NCBI RefSeq assembly: GCF_001894805.1
Contig: NZ_BCWX01000003.1
Location: 682,001 to 746,000 of the forward strand
Reading direction: 5' to 3'
Source of the DNA: Rhodococcus globerulus NBRC 14531
GTDB taxonomy: Bacteria; Actinomycetota; Actinomycetes; Mycobacteriales; Mycobacteriaceae
Length of the DNA: 64,000 bases
Of this stretch, positions 18,754 through 27,374 are shown in pieces. A program made the position numbers and the translations under genes. Below the pieces are notes generated by a model that worked only from the letters and a program-made list of their open reading frames with translations, was not told the origin of the DNA and did not search any database. Every line of letters begins with the position of its first letter. Within the stretch, counting starts at the first letter, position 1.

Positions 18754-18803
18754 CTGCTGTGCGCCTTTGTTAACCGCGGGCGGTTAACAAAGGCGCACAG
18801 CAG
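18754..18803. repeat. Perfect 50-bp palindrome, copy 1 of the CTGTGCGCCTTT family
   Basis: Two perfect 23-base arms, CTGCTGTGCGCCTTTG with TTAACCG and its complement, flank the 4-base CGGG. It lies between the ALDH gene and the usp gene (both minus strand) and could end ALDH antisense transcripts or act as a bidirectional terminator. The outer stem CTGTGCGCCTTT/AAAGGCGCACAG recurs at 57744 and 63446. Confidence 0.9.
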
Positions 18804-18817
18804 GAAGGGGCGGCGAC

Positions 18818-20248
18818 TCAGTCGTGCGAACTCATGACGTGCTTGAGGCGGGTGTAATCCTCGACTCCGTAGGCGGAGAGATCCTTGCCGTAGCCGGAGT
18901 ACTTGAAGCCGCCGTGCGGCATCTCGGCGACGAGCGGGATGTGGCAGTTGATCCACACCGCTCCGAAGTCGAGGGCCGCGGAGAGCCGTTGGGTGACACC
19001 GTGATCCTTGGTCCAGATGCTCGAGGCAAGGCCGAACCGAACGTCGTTGGCGAGGGCGATCGCCTCCTTTTCGTCGGAGAAGCTCTGGACCGTGAGGATG
19101 GGACCGAAGGTTTCTTCCTGCACGATGTCGTCGGACTGCGCGACACCGGTGATGATCGTCGGCTCGAAGAAGAATCCGGTTTCGCCTGAACGCTTTCCAC
19201 CGGTCACGATCGTGGCCGACGCCGGCAGGTTCGCGATCTTGTCGCTCACGGTGTTGAAGTGGTTGATGTTGTTGAGCGGACCGTAGAACGCATCAGGGTC
19301 GGAAGGCGCGCCGGGGCGCAGCTTTTCGGCGTTACGCACCAGTGCGTCGACAAGCTGATCGTGAATGGATTCGTGGACGATCACGCGGGTGGCTGCGGTG
19401 CAGTCCTGGCCGCCGTTGAAGAACGCGGCCTCGGCGATGCCGGTTGCGGTCTTTTCGATGTCGACGTCGTCGAACACGATGGCCGGTGCCTTGCCGCCCA
19501 GTTCGAGGTGGGCGCGCTTGAGTTGCTGCGCTGCGGATACGGCGACCGCGATGCCTGCACGTACCGAACCGGTGATGGAGACAAGACCGAGGGCCGGATT
19601 CTCCACCAACGTCGCGCCGGTACTGCCGTTGCCGAGCACGACGTTGAACACGCCGTCCGGCAGGATTCCCTTGGACAGCTTGGCCAGTACCAGCGTGCTG
19701 CCCGGTGTGGTGTCGCTCGGCTTGAGGACGATCGTGTTGCCGGCAGCGAGTGCGGGCCCGATCTTCCACAGCGCCATCATGAACGGGTAGTTCCACGGCG
19801 TGACCTGACCGACGACGCCGATGGGCTCACGACGGACGTAGGAGGTGAAACCCTCCATGTATTCCCCGGCGGCCTTACCTTCGAGGAGGCGGGCAGCGCC
19901 GGCGAAGAAACGCATCTGATCGGCCCCGACCTTGACTTCCTCGTCGGCGATCATCTGGTGAGCCTGGCCGGTATTTGCGCTCTCGGCGGCGACGATTTCG
20001 TCGCTGTGCGCTTCGATCGCGTCGGCGAGCTTGAGAAGCGCGGCCTGACGGACACTCGGCGTTGTCTTGCCCCACGTCTCGAATGCGCGTTGTGCGGCTT
20101 CAACGGCGGCGTCCACATCGGCTTTGGTCGAGATCGGAGCACGCCCGACGATGCTTTCATCCACCGGGCTGATCAGGTCGAGCGTTTCCGTCGCGGACGA
20201 GGCGACAAATTCACCGTTGATGTAGTTCTCGAGTACGACGATCGACAT
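18818..20248 (-). CDS. Aldehyde dehydrogenase, probable gamma-aminobutyraldehyde dehydrogenase
   Basis: 476 residues, NAD(P)-dependent ALDH superfamily. The general-base Glu is in LELGGKAPA, the catalytic Cys in NGGQDCTAATRV, and GSVRAGIAVAV belongs to the cofactor domain. Length and motifs fit the PatD/Prr group that oxidises 4-aminobutanal to GABA. That is the product of the putrescine oxidase encoded 1.7 kb away, so the substrate is inferred from context. ATG 20248 was chosen because the protein then begins at the ALDH fold; the open frame runs 54 bases further. Confidence 0.88.
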   Translation of the reverse strand: MSIVVLENYINGEFVASSATETLDLISPVDESIVGRAPISTKADVDAAVEAAQRAFETWGKTTPSVRQAALLKLADAIEAHSDEIVAAESANTGQAHQMIADEEVKVGADQMRFFAGAARLLEGKAAGEYMEGFTSYVRREPIGVVGQVTPWNYPFMMALWKIGPALAAGNTIVLKPSDTTPGSTLVLAKLSKGILPDGVFNVVLGNGSTGATLVENPALGLVSITGSVRAGIAVAVSAAQQLKRAHLELGGKAPAIVFDDVDIEKTATGIAEAAFFNGGQDCTAATRVIVHESIHDQLVDALVRNAEKLRPGAPSDPDAFYGPLNNINHFNTVSDKIANLPASATIVTGGKRSGETGFFFEPTIITGVAQSDDIVQEETFGPILTVQSFSDEKEAIALANDVRFGLASSIWTKDHGVTQRLSAALDFGAVWINCHIPLVAEMPHGGFKYSGYGKDLSAYGVEDYTRLKHVMSSHD

Positions 20249-20325
20249 CGGTACCGGTTCCTCTCGCGGTCGAACGAGTTCGCAGTCCAGACGAAGCGCC
20301 ACGAACCCGCACTGTGTGGGGCTGT

Positions 20326-20380
20326 GTCAGCAAGTGTGCGCTGACTCACAGATTTCGACAGCTGCCAAAAAGTCGAAATC
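20326..20380. promoter_or_regulatory. Inverted repeats between the ALDH and PucR genes
   Basis: Two adjacent inverted repeats: GTCAGC-N8-GCTGAC (20326-20345) and GATTTCGAC-N12-GTCGAAATC (20351-20380, 9-bp perfect arms). The second lies 38 bases before the pucR-like start. They are candidates for PucR-family binding and autoregulation. Confidence 0.55.
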
Positions 20381-20417
20381 TTTTGGGATCGACGCGCCGA
20401 GTTGTACAGTCCAGCGC

Positions 20418-21935
20418 ATGACGATCCCCGTGCGGTGGATGTTGGCGCAGGAAGACCTTGCTTTGGAACTCAAAGGCGGGGCAGAAGGCGTCGGTCGAGA
20501 AATCACGTTTGCGCACGCCACGGAACTGCTTGACCCGTTCCGTTGGCTGACCGGAGGTGAATTCATCCTCACGACCGGCATCAGATTGCCGTCGACTGCG
20601 CAGAAACGTGGGCGGTATCTCCGCATGCTCGACGCGGCCGGCGTGGCTGCTGTCGGATTCGGCACCGGGCTCTCGTACCCCGAGGTGCCGGTCGACCTGG
20701 TTACCGTCGCTGACGAAATCGGCCTGCCGTTGATCGAGGTGCCGTTGCCGACTCCCTTTGCCGCTGTGGTGAAACGAGTGATGAGCCGGTTGGCCGAACA
20801 GGAATACGAAGCGGTTCTGCGGGCATCGCGGGCACAGCCGAAGATGACGCGCGCCGTTATCGCCGGTGGAACCGCCTCGACGGTGCGTGAACTCGCCATC
20901 GCGACGTCGGCGACCGTCCTGTTGCTCGACGTGGCCGGTCGGGTGCTCGAGAGTTACCCCGAACTGCCGGCCGACGACGTGATCGAGGAACTGCGGGGGA
21001 CTCTGGGCGGCGGCGCGTCCAGCAGCGTCACCCTCGCGAGTTCGGGGGCGTCCATCGCGGCGCAACGGATATCCGTCGGCCGAACACTTCACGGATACCT
21101 GGCGGTGATCAGCGCGTCGTCACTGAGCTACGTCGACCAGATCCTACTTGGTCACGCAAACTCGTTGCTGGCGTTGGACTTCGAGAAGCCGGCTAGGTTG
21201 CAGGCAACGCAGAATCAACTGAACTCGCACGCGCTTGGCCTGCTGTTGACCGAGGATCGCGATCCCGCGCCGGCGTGGCAGCAGATTCGGGCAGCGGCAG
21301 ACGGGGACGGCATGATCCGTGGTCTCACGGTGCTGGCCGACACGCCCGACATTGCGACGCGCGTCGCGGGAGAAATTGCGTCGTTCCTGAACAAGGCCGG
21401 CCGGCAACTCTTCTCACGTATCCACGATGCCCGGGTCACGGTTGTTCTGCGTGGAACCGACGACGTCGACTTCGTTCGAGCGCTGCTGCGAGATGTGTCG
21501 ACCGGTGACCGCCGTTCGTTGCGGGTGGGACTGAGTGGCAAACGTGAGGTTCTGGCACTAGCGGACACGGTCGAGCAATCACAGCTCTGCGCGTCGGCGG
21601 CGGAAACCGGTGGGGAGCCTTTGGAATTCGCAGCTCTCACAGGGAGCGTGCTACTCGCGTTCAGTTCAACCCGAGAAGTGCTGAACACGTTGGCGGAAAC
21701 GATGATCGCCCCGCTCGATCGCTACGACCGCGACAACGGCACCGAACTGCTGGCGTCGTTGCGCGCTTTCCTCGAAGCCAACGGGCATTGGGAAGCAGCG
21801 GCTATCGCCATGGGCGTTCATCGGCATACGTTGCGCAGCCGAATTGCCAAGGTGGAGACGCTGATCGACTGCAGTCTGGACGTGGCACGGGTGCGAGCGG
21901 AGTTGCTACTCGCGATCATTGCCCGGCAGTCGTGA
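20418..21935 (+). CDS. PucR-family transcriptional regulator
   Basis: 505 residues with an N-terminal PucR domain (about 1-120), a central GGDEF-like CdaR region, and a C-terminal PucR-type helix-turn-helix. The last carries LRAFLEANGHWEAAAIAMGV followed by HRHTLRSRIAKVE. PucR regulators usually activate catabolic genes for purines, amines or amino acids in response to substrate. It sits between, and divergent from, the ALDH gene and next to the convergent putrescine oxidase gene, so it probably controls this pathway. ATG 20418 is favoured over an upstream frame extension. Confidence 0.9.
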   Translation: MTIPVRWMLAQEDLALELKGGAEGVGREITFAHATELLDPFRWLTGGEFILTTGIRLPSTAQKRGRYLRMLDAAGVAAVGFGTGLSYPEVPVDLVTVADEIGLPLIEVPLPTPFAAVVKRVMSRLAEQEYEAVLRASRAQPKMTRAVIAGGTASTVRELAIATSATVLLLDVAGRVLESYPELPADDVIEELRGTLGGGASSSVTLASSGASIAAQRISVGRTLHGYLAVISASSLSYVDQILLGHANSLLALDFEKPARLQATQNQLNSHALGLLLTEDRDPAPAWQQIRAAADGDGMIRGLTVLADTPDIATRVAGEIASFLNKAGRQLFSRIHDARVTVVLRGTDDVDFVRALLRDVSTGDRRSLRVGLSGKREVLALADTVEQSQLCASAAETGGEPLEFAALTGSVLLAFSSTREVLNTLAETMIAPLDRYDRDNGTELLASLRAFLEANGHWEAAAIAMGVHRHTLRSRIAKVETLIDCSLDVARVRAELLLAIIARQS

Positions 21936-21959
21936 CCGCTGAAACGAGCGGTCACGACT
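21928..21959. terminator. Bidirectional terminator between pucR-like gene and putrescine oxidase gene
   Basis: AGTCGTGACCGCT and AGCGGTCACGACT form a perfect 13-bp stem around GAAACG. It overlaps the stop codon of the PucR gene and ends 10 bases before the oxidase stop, between convergent genes. Confidence 0.8.
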
Positions 21960-21968
21960 GCGATCGGG

Positions 21969-23330
21969 TTATCCCTTGACTCGGGAGACGATGTCGGCCG
22001 CCGTCCGTTGTCCCATCCGCACAGCGCCGTCCACGTGCTGGTAGCCTTCGGCCGCAATGTCGGAGCAGGAGAAGTGAATCGGGCCGACCGGTGTCCGTGA
22101 ATCGGCGCCGTACCGGTGCAGACCACCGAGATCGAAGCTCGCGGCGTACGCGCCTCGGGTCCATTCCTCCGAACCCCAGTCGGATTCGTAGTACACGATC
22201 GGCTCTTCTGCCTTCGGGCCGAGGAAGCGGGCGATCGACCCGAGAATCGTGGCCTTACGCTCTTCGGCGGAAAGCTCGAACATCGCGTCCGCCTTCTCGT
22301 CGGAGACGAAGGCGACCAGGGTGCCACGAGTGTCCTCGTGGTTGGTGTTGTCGTACACCTCCTGAACGACCTCGGACGCGCCGAAACCGGTGCCGGACAA
22401 GCCGTCTTCACGCCAGAAGGGCGTCTCGTACACGGCGTGCACCTTGATGACCAGACCAAGGGACTGGTGCTGGTGCATCTGGTGTTGGCGGCGCGGCAGC
22501 GGGGGATCGTAGGAGATCCGAGAGTAGAGATTGGGCGGGACAGCCAGGATGACCTTTTTTGCCTCGACGCGAACGTCACCGTCCGCCAACACAACTGCAC
22601 CGTCTTCGGTCCACTGCACGGTACGCACGGGAGCGTTGAGGAAGACATCGTCGCCCAGGGCGGCGGCCATGCGGATGGATACCTGCTGCATTCCGCCGAC
22701 CACACGCTTGTCGAGAATGAAGTCCTCGTCCACCAGGTTCGAGAACGAACCGGCGGAGGCGGCCATGAGAACGGCCTGCAGCGCGGAGAACGCGTGGGCA
22801 GGCTTGGTGAGCATGCCACCGGCGATGAAAAGCCCGATGTTGTCGCGAGCTTCGGCGTCGTCGGACTGATTGATCAGCCACTGCTTGAACGAGACGGTGT
22901 CGAGGTCACGGGCAAGTGGATGAGCCCACGGCTCCTCCGCGCCGATCTGTGCTGCGAGATCGTCCATCTCGTCGATGAGGCGGTCCATCTCTTTTTTGGT
23001 GGTGTCGTTCGTGGGGAAGGAGTCGCCGGTGTAGCGGGTGCGTTCGCCTGCGGTGGAGATGTAGACGGATTCGCCCTCGCGGTATCGGTCGAACGTCGTG
23101 AGGCCGAGTTCGTCGAGAAGCCCGATCAGCGCGGTCTGGTCGGGGGAGACCCACTGGCCGCCGATTTCCAGGACCGCGCCGTCGACGGTGTCGGTCCAGG
23201 TGCGGCCGCCGACGCGGTCGCGTGCCTCGAGAACAGCGACGGACAAGCCGGCTTTGCGCAGCGCGGTTGCGGCTGCCAGGCCGGAGGGGCCGGCGCCGAC
23301 GATTGCGACATCTCTCTGAAGAGTAGGCAC
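21969..23330 (-). CDS. puo: Putrescine oxidase (flavin monoamine oxidase family)
   Basis: 453 residues with the FAD-binding N-terminus DVAIVGAGPSGLAAATAL and EARDRVGGRTW, and a C-terminal amine-oxidase part with VDGAVRMGQRTAADI. From memory it closely matches the characterised putrescine oxidase of Rhodococcus erythropolis, which converts putrescine with oxygen to 4-aminobutanal, ammonia and hydrogen peroxide. The aldehyde dehydrogenase nearby would complete the route to GABA. The protein has no signal peptide, so it is intracellular. Confidence 0.93.
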   Translation of the reverse strand: MPTLQRDVAIVGAGPSGLAAATALRKAGLSVAVLEARDRVGGRTWTDTVDGAVLEIGGQWVSPDQTALIGLLDELGLTTFDRYREGESVYISTAGERTRYTGDSFPTNDTTKKEMDRLIDEMDDLAAQIGAEEPWAHPLARDLDTVSFKQWLINQSDDAEARDNIGLFIAGGMLTKPAHAFSALQAVLMAASAGSFSNLVDEDFILDKRVVGGMQQVSIRMAAALGDDVFLNAPVRTVQWTEDGAVVLADGDVRVEAKKVILAVPPNLYSRISYDPPLPRRQHQMHQHQSLGLVIKVHAVYETPFWREDGLSGTGFGASEVVQEVYDNTNHEDTRGTLVAFVSDEKADAMFELSAEERKATILGSIARFLGPKAEEPIVYYESDWGSEEWTRGAYAASFDLGGLHRYGADSRTPVGPIHFSCSDIAAEGYQHVDGAVRMGQRTAADIVSRVKG

Positions 23331-23489
23331 TTGCGAGCTCCTTCGTGGTTGAGTACCGCTCGAGTCGAATAGAAGCCGACGCGTGAACAGTGAACGGGTG
23401 ACTGCTCACAGTCTGCCGCGAAGAGATCCACGCCACACCTGACAAAACGGAGTGTCAACCCGTAGAAGTTGTGACGAAAAGGCGTGCGA

Positions 23490-23954
23490 CTATCCGTTGA
23501 CCACGACGCGATCGCCGAGCGGTCTACTCAAATGCACATCGAGGGAACCGAACACGGCCACAAGAACGCACATCCTGTCCGCAGCTTCGGGCAGAGAACC
23601 GGTGTGGAGCGTGATGACCACCGCGTCGTCCGTCTCGTCGAGAGTTGTATACGCGCCGTAACATTCCGGCGTTCCGGTCACGAAATGAACGGCAACGGTG
23701 TTCTCGTCCACTTCCGACCACGACTCGAACATGGTCTCCCCGGCGCCGACGATGTCCGGCCGATCCTCGAACATCGTGCCGATATCTGTGTCGTCGACCT
23801 CCGTGGGGACAGGCGATTCTCGTGCCCAATCGGCGGGAACAGCACCCTGCGCTGCAAGCACTTTCGGGGTCCCGACGCCGGCATTGGTACTCGTGCCGAT
23901 GGCACATCCCGCCAATGCCAGGGCGGCCAGAACGGCGAGGGTGATTACGCGCAT
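23490..23954 (-). CDS. Small lipoprotein of unknown function
   Basis: 154 residues beginning MRVITLAVLAALALAGCAIG, a lipoprotein signal with lipobox LAGC, so the mature protein starts at Cys16 and is membrane-anchored outside. The rest has two further Cys, in PECYGAY and RMCVLVA, that might pair. I do not recognise a domain. ATG 23954 was taken because the open frame upstream lacks coding character. Confidence 0.75.
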   Translation of the reverse strand: MRVITLAVLAALALAGCAIGTSTNAGVGTPKVLAAQGAVPADWARESPVPTEVDDTDIGTMFEDRPDIVGAGETMFESWSEVDENTVAVHFVTGTPECYGAYTTLDETDDAVVITLHTGSLPEAADRMCVLVAVFGSLDVHLSRPLGDRVVVNG

Positions 23955-23973
23955 GCATCCACCGTAACCCTGG

Positions 23974-24909
23974 TCATGCGAGTAGCGCCGTGACCAGCGC
24001 GATTGCCGGAATTGATGCCAAAGTGGTGACAAATGCGCTGTCTCGGGCCAACACCATTCCGCGACGGTAACGGCTCGCGTAGATGAAAACGTTCTGGGCC
24101 GTCGGCAAGGTGGACACGACGACGATCGCAAACAATTGATGACCGTCGATGCCGAGCAGGTAATGCGCCATCAGATAGGCGAGCACCGGTTGGACGACGA
24201 TCTTGAGCGTCGACGCCAGCGCCACGTCCCGGCGGGGACTCGAGCCTTTCTCGAGCACGCGCACGCCGTACAAGGACAGGCCGAAGGCAAGCAAGGCGCC
24301 GGGTACCGAGGTTGCCCCGATCAATTCGAACGGCTGCATCAGCGGTCTCGGTGGCACCCAGCCGATCAACGCGACGATCAAGCCCGCCGCACCTGCGAGC
24401 ACGATCGGGTTCTTGAACGGAGCGGTGACAGTGTCGATCAGTGACAGTTTTTCGGCTTCGCCCCGCAATGCCGTGAGATCGAGGATCGTCAACGCGATGG
24501 GGGAGTACACGACAATCTGGAACAGCAGAAGTGGCGCCACGAACGTTGCGTCACCGAGGACGAACACTGCGATCGGGATACCGAGGTTCGCCGAGTTCAC
24601 GTACGACGCGGACAGCGCGCCGATGGTCAGTTCGGGAAGCGGTCGACCAAGCCAGAGTTTTGCGATCACTACGTACAAGGCGCCGACGGCAAAGGCAGTG
24701 GCCGACGCGACCGCCAACGTAGGCGAGAAGATCACCGACAGATCGGACGACGCGAGGGTCGTGAACAGCAGCGCGGGGGTTGCGACGAAGAAGACGAGGC
24801 GGCCGAGAACACATTGGCCTTGGCTGCCCAACGTGCCGAGGCGACCGAGGAGAAAGCCGACCGCGATGACAACAAAAATAACGGTGAAACCCGCAATAAC
24901 TCCCGACAC
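23974..24909 (-). CDS. AEC-family (auxin efflux carrier-like) transporter
   Basis: 311 residues with about ten membrane segments. The two-half layout of the family is visible, with NSANLGIPIAVFVLG in the first half and LPTAQNVFIYASRY in the second. Bacterial members export malonate, malate or other organic acids; the substrate here is unknown. The lipoprotein gene follows 19 bases downstream on the same strand. Confidence 0.87.
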   Translation of the reverse strand: MSGVIAGFTVIFVVIAVGFLLGRLGTLGSQGQCVLGRLVFFVATPALLFTTLASSDLSVIFSPTLAVASATAFAVGALYVVIAKLWLGRPLPELTIGALSASYVNSANLGIPIAVFVLGDATFVAPLLLFQIVVYSPIALTILDLTALRGEAEKLSLIDTVTAPFKNPIVLAGAAGLIVALIGWVPPRPLMQPFELIGATSVPGALLAFGLSLYGVRVLEKGSSPRRDVALASTLKIVVQPVLAYLMAHYLLGIDGHQLFAIVVVSTLPTAQNVFIYASRYRRGMVLARDSAFVTTLASIPAIALVTALLA

Positions 24910-24967
24910 GCTGCGGGCACCTCTCAGCTGGACCGAATAACTTCAGGAATCTTAGTCCGGGCAACAA

Positions 24968-25001
24968 AAAGGCCGCGCAGTCGAGTGACTGCGCGGCCTT
25001 T
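24968..25001 (-). terminator. Intrinsic terminator of the zinc-independent ribosomal protein operon
   Basis: AAAGGCCGCGCAGTC and GACTGCGCGGCCTTT form a perfect 15-bp stem around GAGT. On the minus strand it is followed by a short T-run (TTTTTGTTG). It lies 19 bases after the rpsR stop and may also serve transcripts from the other side. Confidence 0.9.
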
Positions 25002-25019
25002 CCGGTCTTCTACGTGTGA

Positions 25020-25277
25020 CTACCGTGCGGCGGTGAAGGGAAGCAACGCCATTTCGCGTGCGTTCTTCACTGCAACGGCGACCTGACGCTGCTGCTGCGG
25101 GGTCAGGCCCGTGACGCGGCGGCTACGGATCTTGCCGCGGTCCGAGATGAACGTGCGAAGCAAGTTGATGTCCTTGTAATCGACATGCGTGATCTTCGCT
25201 GCGAACAACGGGTTCTTCTTGGGCTTACGTCCCTCTACGGGGCGTGGCTTCTTCGACGGTGAACGCTTGACTGCCAT
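25020..25277 (-). CDS. rpsR: Ribosomal protein S18, zinc-independent paralogue
   Basis: 85 residues with the S18 core [18 protein letters not shown] and [13 protein letters not shown]. There is no Cys in the protein, so it is the C-minus form made when zinc is scarce to replace the zinc-binding housekeeping S18. It is the last gene of the rpmB-rpmG-rpsN-rpsR operon, 9 bases after rpsN. Confidence 0.96.
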   Translation of the reverse strand: MAVKRSPSKKPRPVEGRKPKKNPLFAAKITHVDYKDINLLRTFISDRGKIRSRRVTGLTPQQQRQVAVAVKNAREMALLPFTAAR

Positions 25278-25286
25278 CCGACTTCC

Positions 25287-25592
25287 TTACCAGCTCGACT
25301 TGTGTACGCCAGGCAGTTCCCCACGGTGCGCCATTTCTCGCACGCGAATCCGGGATAGCCCGAACTTCCGCAGGTGGCCGCGCGGACGTCCATCCGCAGC
25401 GTCTCGATTGCGCAATCGTACCGGACTCGCGTCGCGTGGTAGACGTTGCAGGGTCGCTTGGGCCCGTGCGCGTTCCTCAAGGGAGCTTTTCGGGGAGCGA
25501 ATCGTCTCCTTCAGGGCGGACCGCTGCTCGCGGTATCGCTCGACGATGACCCGTCGTTGGTTGTTCTTGGCGATCTTCGACTTCTTGGCCAC
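25287..25592 (-). CDS. rpsN: Ribosomal protein S14, zinc-independent paralogue
   Basis: 101 residues, the long S14 form: [19 protein letters not shown] at the N-terminus and [18 protein letters not shown] near the C-terminus. The two CxxC pairs of the short zinc-binding S14 are absent. It belongs to the Zur-type alternative ribosome operon, 2 bases after rpmG. Confidence 0.96.
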   Translation of the reverse strand: MAKKSKIAKNNQRRVIVERYREQRSALKETIRSPKSSLEERARAQATLQRLPRDASPVRLRNRDAADGRPRGHLRKFGLSRIRVREMAHRGELPGVHKSSW

Positions 25593-25594
25593 GG

Positions 25595-25759
25595 CTATTT
25601 CTCTTCTCGGAAATCGACATGCTTTCGGAGCACCGGGTCGTACTTCTTCAGCACGAGTCGATCGGGGTCGTTGCGACGGTTCTTGCGGGTCACGTAGGTG
25701 TAGCCGGTGCCTGCGGTGGACTTCAGTTTCACGATCGGCCGGATCTCGTTGCGGGCCAT
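25595..25759 (-). CDS. rpmG: Ribosomal protein L33, zinc-independent paralogue
   Basis: 54 residues starting [20 protein letters not shown] and containing [13 protein letters not shown]. It has no Cys, unlike the CxxC forms of L33. The start at ATG 25759 is set 4 bases after the rpmB stop; the longer open frame upstream runs inside rpmB and is ignored. Confidence 0.95.
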   Translation of the reverse strand: MARNEIRPIVKLKSTAGTGYTYVTRKNRRNDPDRLVLKKYDPVLRKHVDFREEK

Positions 25760-25763
25760 CAGC

Positions 25764-26000
25764 TCAGATCTTCTCGCCGCGTGCGCGGATTCGGGCGACG
25801 ACGGATTCGATGCCGTCGCGGTCGATCGTCTTGATGCCCTTCGTGGACAGAGTGAGGGTGACGCGACGCCCTTCGCTCGGCAATACATACGTCTTGCGCT
25901 GGATGTTCGGATTCCAGCGGCGATTCGAACGCTTGTGGGAGTGCGAGACGGATTTTCCGAATCCCGGCACACGTCCGGTCACTTGGCAGCGAGACGACAT
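25764..26000 (-). CDS. rpmB: Ribosomal protein L28, zinc-independent paralogue
   Basis: 78 residues with the L28 pattern [20 protein letters not shown] and [13 protein letters not shown]. Only one Cys (residue 5) is present, so it cannot form the four-Cys zinc ribbon. It is the first gene of the operon, starting 24 bases from a Zur-box-like site (26024-26041). AGAAAGGAAC before ATG 26000 is the ribosome binding site. Confidence 0.95.
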   Translation of the reverse strand: MSSRCQVTGRVPGFGKSVSHSHKRSNRRWNPNIQRKTYVLPSEGRRVTLTLSTKGIKTIDRDGIESVVARIRARGEKI

Positions 26001-26023
26001 GGGTGTTCCTTTCTAATTGCAGA

Positions 26024-26041
26024 TGACAATCGTTTTCGACA
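26024..26041 (-). promoter_or_regulatory. Zur-box-like site for the rpmB operon
   Basis: TGACAATCGTTTTCGACA; its complement reads TGTCGAAAACGATTGTCA, close to the actinobacterial Zur consensus with GAAAAtGATTnTCA. It lies directly upstream of rpmB, where Zur-Zn would repress the C-minus ribosomal genes. Confidence 0.75.
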
Positions 26042-26074
26042 ATGGAGTGAGATCAATGTAGCGTCCAGTCTCGG

Positions 26075-26092
26075 TAATGACAATCATTCCCA
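26075..26092 (+). promoter_or_regulatory. Zur-box-like site for the cobW/mrf operon
   Basis: TAATGACAATCATTCCCA shares the TGACAATC half with the site at 26024 and fits the same Zur-type palindrome less perfectly on its right side. It is 14 bases before the GTG start of the CobW/Mrf gene, so each divergent operon has its own box. Confidence 0.72.
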
Positions 26093-26105
26093 GAAAGGGC
26101 GCGCT

Positions 26106-27374
26106 GTGAACACGATCCTGGACGGCAGGACTCCGCTGGTCCTGGTTGCCGGCATGAGCGAAACCACCACACCGACCGCGCGCGCACTACTGCGGGCCGG
26201 AACAGTGCTGGTGCATCACGACCTGAGTCACGTCCGCGAAGGAGTAGTGCGACGGACAATCACGACAGTGGCCGGGACGACAGTGACCGGAACGACAGTG
26301 GCCGGCAACACGGTCTCGGAACGGGAGACCATCCTCGAACTCGCGCACGGTTGCGTGTCCTGCACGCTCAGCCAGGATTTGCTACCGCTGCTGCGTCGGT
26401 TACACGCTCGCAGTTCGGTTGCGCGCATCGTCGTGCTGCTGGACCCGCAACTCGAACCCGAAGCGCTGTGCTGGGCGATCGAGCACGTCGTGGTGGCCGG
26501 AGTCGTCGGCCAACTGGACGGTCCGGCCGAGCGAGATGTTCGCGTCGACGCCGTTGTGACGTGCATCGACGCCGAAAGCTGGCTTTCGGACGCCCTCAGT
26601 GACGAAGCCCTCGACGACGATCGAACACTGGCTCAGGTGGTTGTCGGCCAGGTCGAGTTCGCCGACGCACTTGTCGTGCAGGGGATGGCGGATATCGACA
26701 GTTGGCAACACACGCGTCTGCGGGCTGTCCTGGCTCGGCTTGCGCCCCGGGCGCCCGTCGTCGATGCGGGCGGCGACATCGAGAAGGTGCTCCTCGCAGT
26801 GCCCGAGGATTCCAGACGCGGCGAACTTGCCGACGCTCACTCACCGCTGCTGCGTTTCCAGCCACCGCTCGAGGAAGACAGCAGCGTGATGCTCGTGGAG
26901 TTCACCGCCAACCGCCCGTTCCACCCCGGACGTCTACATGACGCGATCGACGTCCTGCTCGACGGCGTCGTGTGCTCGCGCGGGCGAGTGTGGGTGGCGA
27001 CGCAACCCGGGGAAGCGCTCTGGCTGGAATCCGCAGGCGGCGGCCTACGGGTTGCGAGCGCAGACACGTGGCTGGCGGCCATGACTCCCGAGGAACTGGA
27101 GGGCGTGCCGGTCGAGCGACGCGCACTGGCCGCATTGAAATGGGACGACCGTTTCGGCGACCGCGACACCTCGATGGTGGTGCTGGTGTGCGACGCCAAC
27201 CCCCTCGAGATCGACCGAACGCTGCAACATGCGCTGGTCACCGACGAGGAACTGGCCGACGAAAAATCGTGGTCCGACTGGGACGACCCGTTCGGCGAGT
27301 TCCACGAGGACCCATGCGACGAATCCCAATCACCCTACGCAGAAACCGAATCGATCCGAGAGGCAAACGAATGA
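26106..27374 (+). CDS. mrf: CobW/Mrf-like protein of the zinc-starvation ribosome locus, degenerate P-loop
   Basis: 422 residues. The C-terminus (about 255-370) is a CobW_C domain ([19 protein letters not shown]). The N-terminus is COG0523-like, but the Walker A is replaced by [13 protein letters not shown] (12-24) without the GKT/S. The usual CxCC is CVSC (83-86). In mycobacteria this gene of the C-minus operon is Mrf, needed for ribosome hibernation under zinc depletion. A three-fold TTVAG repeat (residues 53-67, DNA 26262-26306) is unusual. GTG 26106 follows AAAGGG. rpmE overlaps its stop (ATGA). Confidence 0.85.
   Translation: MNTILDGRTPLVLVAGMSETTTPTARALLRAGTVLVHHDLSHVREGVVRRTITTVAGTTVTGTTVAGNTVSERETILELAHGCVSCTLSQDLLPLLRRLHARSSVARIVVLLDPQLEPEALCWAIEHVVVAGVVGQLDGPAERDVRVDAVVTCIDAESWLSDALSDEALDDDRTLAQVVVGQVEFADALVVQGMADIDSWQHTRLRAVLARLAPRAPVVDAGGDIEKVLLAVPEDSRRGELADAHSPLLRFQPPLEEDSSVMLVEFTANRPFHPGRLHDAIDVLLDGVVCSRGRVWVATQPGEALWLESAGGGLRVASADTWLAAMTPEELEGVPVERRALAALKWDDRFGDRDTSMVVLVCDANPLEIDRTLQHALVTDEELADEKSWSDWDDPFGEFHEDPCDESQSPYAETESIREANE

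Noticed and set aside
19259..20344. 361-codon plus-strand open frame
   Set aside because: Lies opposite the aldehyde dehydrogenase gene, whose motifs are unambiguous; composition is that of an antisense shadow.
13558..23330. Polyamine block as a mobile element
   Set aside because: GC content and codon use match the flanks, and no transposase, integrase or flanking repeats are visible.
25189..26016. 275-codon plus-strand frame across the ribosomal protein genes
   Set aside because: Antisense to rpsR, rpsN, rpmG and rpmB; the four small ribosomal proteins are certain.
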